Source of the DNA: CAZSPL01 sp964608735
GTDB taxonomy: Bacteria; JAJVIF01; JAPKYR01; CAZSPL01
Direction of reading: 5' to 3'
Assembly (NCBI GenBank): GCA_964608735.1
Contig: CAZSPL010000189.1
Span: 1 to 7,994, forward strand
DNA length: 7,994 bases
Numbering within the stretch: the stretch's first letter is position 1; the number at the start of each line of letters is the position of its first letter. The notes beneath the pieces are model-generated. The model was not told the origin of the DNA. It did no database searches and was given only the letters and a program-made list of their open reading frames with translations. Positions 5,577 through 7,994 of this stretch are shown one piece after another. The position numbers and the translations under genes were made by a program.

Positions 5577-7675
5577 AAGATGACGACGGCGATTTCGTCA
5601 AATTCACCCCAGTCGTAGAGGTTGTCCCAGGCCGAAGTGCCGTAACCCATGCCCGCGCGGACATTGGGGGCGAGGGTGCGGTACCAGTCGTGCCTTACGC
5701 GGCTCATGTCAGCGACATCGTGCGGGCCGTCGTGCAACCGCCATCCGAAATTCTTGTATCCTTCGTTCCATCCGAAATATTCAACAAGTGGAATCCATCC
5801 GCCGCTCGGCGGCGGCCCTGCGGGTATCTGCCAATCGAAGGTTCCATCCATGATAACGTAAAAGTCGTTCGGGCAGTCGAAATCGTCATACGTGGCCACG
5901 GTTCCCTGCGGGGCGGGAGTCGTGGAATGGCCGATGGAATATGATGTGAAGGCGCTGTAATGCCAGTGGGTGGTTGTAAGGTGCGCGAATTCGATATAGC
6001 TCAGTTCCGAATCCGGGATGACGGGGAGCGGATCGCTTATGATGACCGACCAGTATCCGAGGGGATGCGTATCTATTCTCAGCGCCGCCGAGCCGTCAAT
6101 CTGGCCGGTGGGAGTGATGTCCCACTTGACCGATGCATCCTTGTAACCGATAGTCCACGCATTCGGATTATCGCCGTTGTCGAAATCCTCCATCTCGATG
6201 AAACAGAGCTCGCTGTTGGGTGAATCGGTGGATGCCATGCCGCTTACACTTCTCGCGCGTACGGTGAAATAATAGGCGCCGCTTGAGGAGAAGTCGGGCA
6301 TGTTGGCGATATCAATCTGCGCGGTGGTGAGGTCGACCTCGGTGACGAAGTCCCATGTTTCGGCGGCATCATAGGGGTCGTCATCGGCATAAACGGCGAA
6401 ATAGGGCTCGCCGTTGTCTATCCATGATACATGCACGCCGGTGATACTCTTCGATGCGTTCCTGTCGACATCGAGCCAGACGTTGCCGAGAACCGGGTCG
6501 GCGGGCTCATTGGGGGTTTCGGCGGCGACATCGGCGGTGTGGATGTAATAGGCCGCCGCGTTCGCGCCGGGGATGAATCCCTCGAAGTCCTCGGCTTCGG
6601 AAATGACGCTGACGAGGACATCGATGGTTCCCTCGGAAGGTGTCGCATCGTTGATGTCTATTTCATACGTGGAGTAACCTTCGCCGCCGCCGGATGCGAC
6701 CGACGTTTCAACCATCGCGAAATTGCCCGGGGATTCCACGCGGATGCTGTTGAGGCTCGCATCCTGCCAGTCATATGCGGTGATGCCGAGGCTCAGTCCG
6801 CCGCCGGATTCAGAGCCGGTGTTGTAGAGGGAGTTGGAAACCTCATCCACGTCGATGCGCCATGCTTCGGAGCGGTTCGCCTCGAGGTCGAAGTCGTCCG
6901 GCGCGTTATAGGGCGGGTCTCCGGAGGGGAATTGCCACGATGCATCGACGGCATAGTTGAAGGTCAGGCCGTCGTCGCCCATGTATATAGTGTAGTGGCG
7001 GACATTTTTCTGCCCGGCACTGAAGAGGCCGCGGTTGTCGAGGGTGACGTCACTCATGGGGTCGCCGGGGTCGTCGAGGTCGTCGCAGAAATATTTATAG
7101 CCGTTCAACGTGGCGGAGAAATCGCCGATAGCATCGGGAGTGCCGAGAAGACCGTCGTTGTATCCGAAGATGGTATTGGTATTCACGGGGAATTCGGACG
7201 GGTTCCACCAGCGGGAGTAGCCATCGGGATTAAGCAGGCGTGTGTTGTTCGCGCCGGGGGCGACAAGGCCGGAATCGGTGAATCCGGATACCGAGCCGTT
7301 GGAGATAAATATGCCGCAGACATCGAAGCCGGTGAATTCGGTGAGTCCGAGGAAGGGGTGCCTCAGGCCGATATCGGCATCGATGATGTCCCCGTTGAAC
7401 TGGAGGGTTTCAAGGGTCAGGAATACGAGCGCGGGCGGTTCGAGGAAAGGGATGGCATTGAGATGAAATTCGGCGGCGCGCAGGGGGGTGAATTCCATGG
7501 TTTCGGCATCGGGGTCGATAATCCCCTGCCACATGCCATAGAGGACATGATGCCGCTGGATTTCCGGCACTCTTTCCGGCGCGGTCACGGCGTCGGGCGC
7601 GGATGGGGTTCCGCCCGTGGAGCATCCGAATGCAAGCAGGATTGTTATCAAAAGCGAGATTATTGAGTAGCGCAT
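5573..7675 (-). CDS. Large secreted lipoprotein with a fibronectin-III-like region, function unknown
   Basis: This 700-residue protein is exported and lipid-anchored. The ATG at 7675 is chosen over the upstream in-frame ATG at 7819 because it has an AAGGAG 9 bases upstream and opens a type II signal peptide: hydrophobic residues 5-16 and lipobox A-F-G-C, with Cys18. The longer frame would add 48 residues translated from repeat DNA. Residues 40-390 are beta-rich, acidic and aromatic, with a DADIGLRHPFLGLTEFTGFD block (99-118). Residues 395-490 look like a fibronectin type III fold (VHVSWIDNG, then AYYFTVRARS). Residues 498-700 begin FDNGDNPNAW and are Trp-rich, resembling a jelly-roll or carbohydrate-binding-like domain. 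No catalytic motif, dockerin or sorting tail is visible. The N-terminal block resembles large hypothetical lipoproteins of uncultivated phyla, an unchecked impression. A surface or periplasmic binding role is plausible but unproven. Confidence 0.85.
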   Translation of the reverse strand: MRYSIISLLITILLAFGCSTGGTPSAPDAVTAPERVPEIQRHHVLYGMWQGIIDPDAETMEFTPLRAAEFHLNAIPFLEPPALVFLTLETLQFNGDIIDADIGLRHPFLGLTEFTGFDVCGIFISNGSVSGFTDSGLVAPGANNTRLLNPDGYSRWWNPSEFPVNTNTIFGYNDGLLGTPDAIGDFSATLNGYKYFCDDLDDPGDPMSDVTLDNRGLFSAGQKNVRHYTIYMGDDGLTFNYAVDASWQFPSGDPPYNAPDDFDLEANRSEAWRIDVDEVSNSLYNTGSESGGGLSLGITAYDWQDASLNSIRVESPGNFAMVETSVASGGGEGYSTYEIDINDATPSEGTIDVLVSVISEAEDFEGFIPGANAAAYYIHTADVAAETPNEPADPVLGNVWLDVDRNASKSITGVHVSWIDNGEPYFAVYADDDPYDAAETWDFVTEVDLTTAQIDIANMPDFSSSGAYYFTVRARSVSGMASTDSPNSELCFIEMEDFDNGDNPNAWTIGYKDASVKWDITPTGQIDGSAALRIDTHPLGYWSVIISDPLPVIPDSELSYIEFAHLTTTHWHYSAFTSYSIGHSTTPAPQGTVATYDDFDCPNDFYVIMDGTFDWQIPAGPPPSGGWIPLVEYFGWNEGYKNFGWRLHDGPHDVADMSRVRHDWYRTLAPNVRAGMGYGTSAWDNLYDWGEFDEIAVVIF

Positions 7676-7684
7676 GGCGGCCTT

Positions 7685-7690
7685 CTCCTT
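7685..7690 (-). promoter_or_regulatory. Ribosome binding site of the large lipoprotein gene
   Basis: On the minus strand this reads AAGGAG, nine bases before the ATG at 7675. It is the best ribosome binding site in the window. It decides the start against the longer open frame beginning at 7819, which has no such site. Confidence 0.75.
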
Positions 7691-7748
7691 TTCATTCTTC
7701 TGAAGTATTTGATGCGGAGGGGGAGGGATGTCGTAGGATGTCAGTGAA

Positions 7749-7789
7749 GGGGACAGGCTATTTCGAGAGCGTGGTTTTAGGAAGGAGGG
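7749..7789. repeat. Composite repeat, module A, copy 2
   Basis: This segment matches 5103-5143 at 34 of 41 bases. Its GGGGACAGGCT start (7749-7759) is also an inverted match, 10 of 11, to AGCCCGTCCCC at 7827-7837, so an 89-bp segment here has near-perfect inverted ends. It lies upstream of the large lipoprotein start and may overlap its promoter region. Confidence 0.65.
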
Positions 7790-7845
7790 CAATGCATTTG
7801 CGAAGTTACATGCCTTCATGCTTCGGAGCCCGTCCCCTGAGTATG

Positions 7846-7899
7846 CCCCCCCTTAATCCCCCCCACGCGAAGGCGTGGGGGGGAGATAAGAGAAGACAG
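7846..7899. repeat. Poly-C/poly-G hairpin repeat, module B, copy 2
   Basis: Seven C, TTAAT, then an 11-bp perfect stem: C7-ACGC (7858-7868) pairs with GCGT-G7 (7873-7883) around a GAAG loop. AGATAAGAGAAGACAG follows. It is near-identical to 5161-5215, so the two copies share a recent origin. The loop is one of the differing sites, while both stem arms stay fully paired. Confidence 0.8.
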
Positions 7900-7901
7900 A
7901 A

Positions 7902-7928
7902 AAATCGCTCCCCGGGGGGGAGCGATTT
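7902..7928 (-). terminator. Strong Rho-independent terminator for a minus-strand gene to the right
   Basis: AAATCGCTCCCC (7902-7913) and GGGGAGCGATTT (7917-7928) form a 12-bp perfect stem around a GGG loop. On the minus strand the stem ends in TTTTT (7900-7904 region, overlapping the A-T closing pairs), whereas on the plus strand only TTT follows. It should stop transcription arriving from beyond the right edge, which makes the large lipoprotein gene its own transcription unit. Confidence 0.75.
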
Positions 7929-7973
7929 GATAATTAAAAACGGTCGCAGTCAAAACCAATATCGGTCATAAAG

Positions 7974-7994
7974 CTAATCTTCGACGAGGACGCC
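7974..7994 (-). CDS. Probable 3' end of a minus-strand gene, cut by the window edge
   Basis: Read from the right edge, the minus strand gives G-V-L-V-E-D then TAG at 7974-7976, about 45 bp before the terminator stem. The codons (GTC, CTC, GAA, GAT) fit the style of the other genes. A second frame stays open to TAA at 7934-7936, ending in F-D-C-D-R-F, so the frame cannot be settled from this fragment. The terminator is the main reason to expect a gene end here. Confidence 0.3.
   Translation of the reverse strand, partial: GVLVED

Noticed and set aside
6431..7666. 411-codon open frame on the plus strand
   Set aside because: It lies wholly antisense to the large lipoprotein gene, has a Gly/Val/Glu-heavy shadow composition, and lacks a signal peptide or recognisable domain. 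The minus-strand gene has a ribosome binding site and lipobox.

Overview
The window looks like chromosomal DNA from an uncultivated, diderm (Gram-negative-type) bacterium. Three observations support this: an RND exporter that needs an outer membrane partner, two lipoproteins with type II signal peptides, and intergenic spaces packed with short palindromic repeats of the kind seen in many environmental genomes. Genes are moderately GC-rich, while one spacer is sharply AT-rich. I cannot name the phylum from the sequence.

Layout, left to right. (1) Positions 1-2653, plus strand: the C-terminal two thirds of an HAE-1-type RND permease, cut by the window edge, then a small lipoprotein 40 bp downstream that is probably co-transcribed. 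(2) Positions 2654-2882: a 229-bp spacer of about 34% GC. It carries two perfect DnaA boxes (TTATCCACA) at its ends in inverted orientation, three weaker boxes, and a central array of GGCA/TGCC tetramers with interlocking inverted repeats. This is a candidate replication origin or DnaA-binding locus. (3) Positions 2883-5062, minus strand: a two-gene operon, a b558-type SdhC cytochrome b with all four haem histidines, followed with an ATGA overlap by a succinate dehydrogenase/fumarate reductase flavoprotein homologue. The flavoprotein has lost its catalytic capping domain, the flavin-linking histidine and the substrate arginine. No iron-sulfur subunit (SdhB) follows it. (4) Positions 5063-5572: a gene-free mosaic of repeats and hairpins. 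(5) Positions 5573-7675, minus strand: a 700-residue secreted lipoprotein with beta-rich and fibronectin-III-like regions and a strong ribosome binding site. (6) Positions 7676-7994: a second copy of the composite repeat found in region 4, a strong minus-strand terminator, and probably the very end of another minus-strand gene.

How they fit together: the RND protein and its small lipoprotein are probably an envelope export unit. The cytochrome b and degenerate flavoprotein look like a membrane pair derived from succinate:quinone oxidoreductase that can no longer do the standard reaction. The large lipoprotein is a surface or periplasmic protein of unknown role. The most unusual items are the DnaA-box spacer and the apparently dead flavoprotein kept in frame and translationally coupled to an intact haem anchor.
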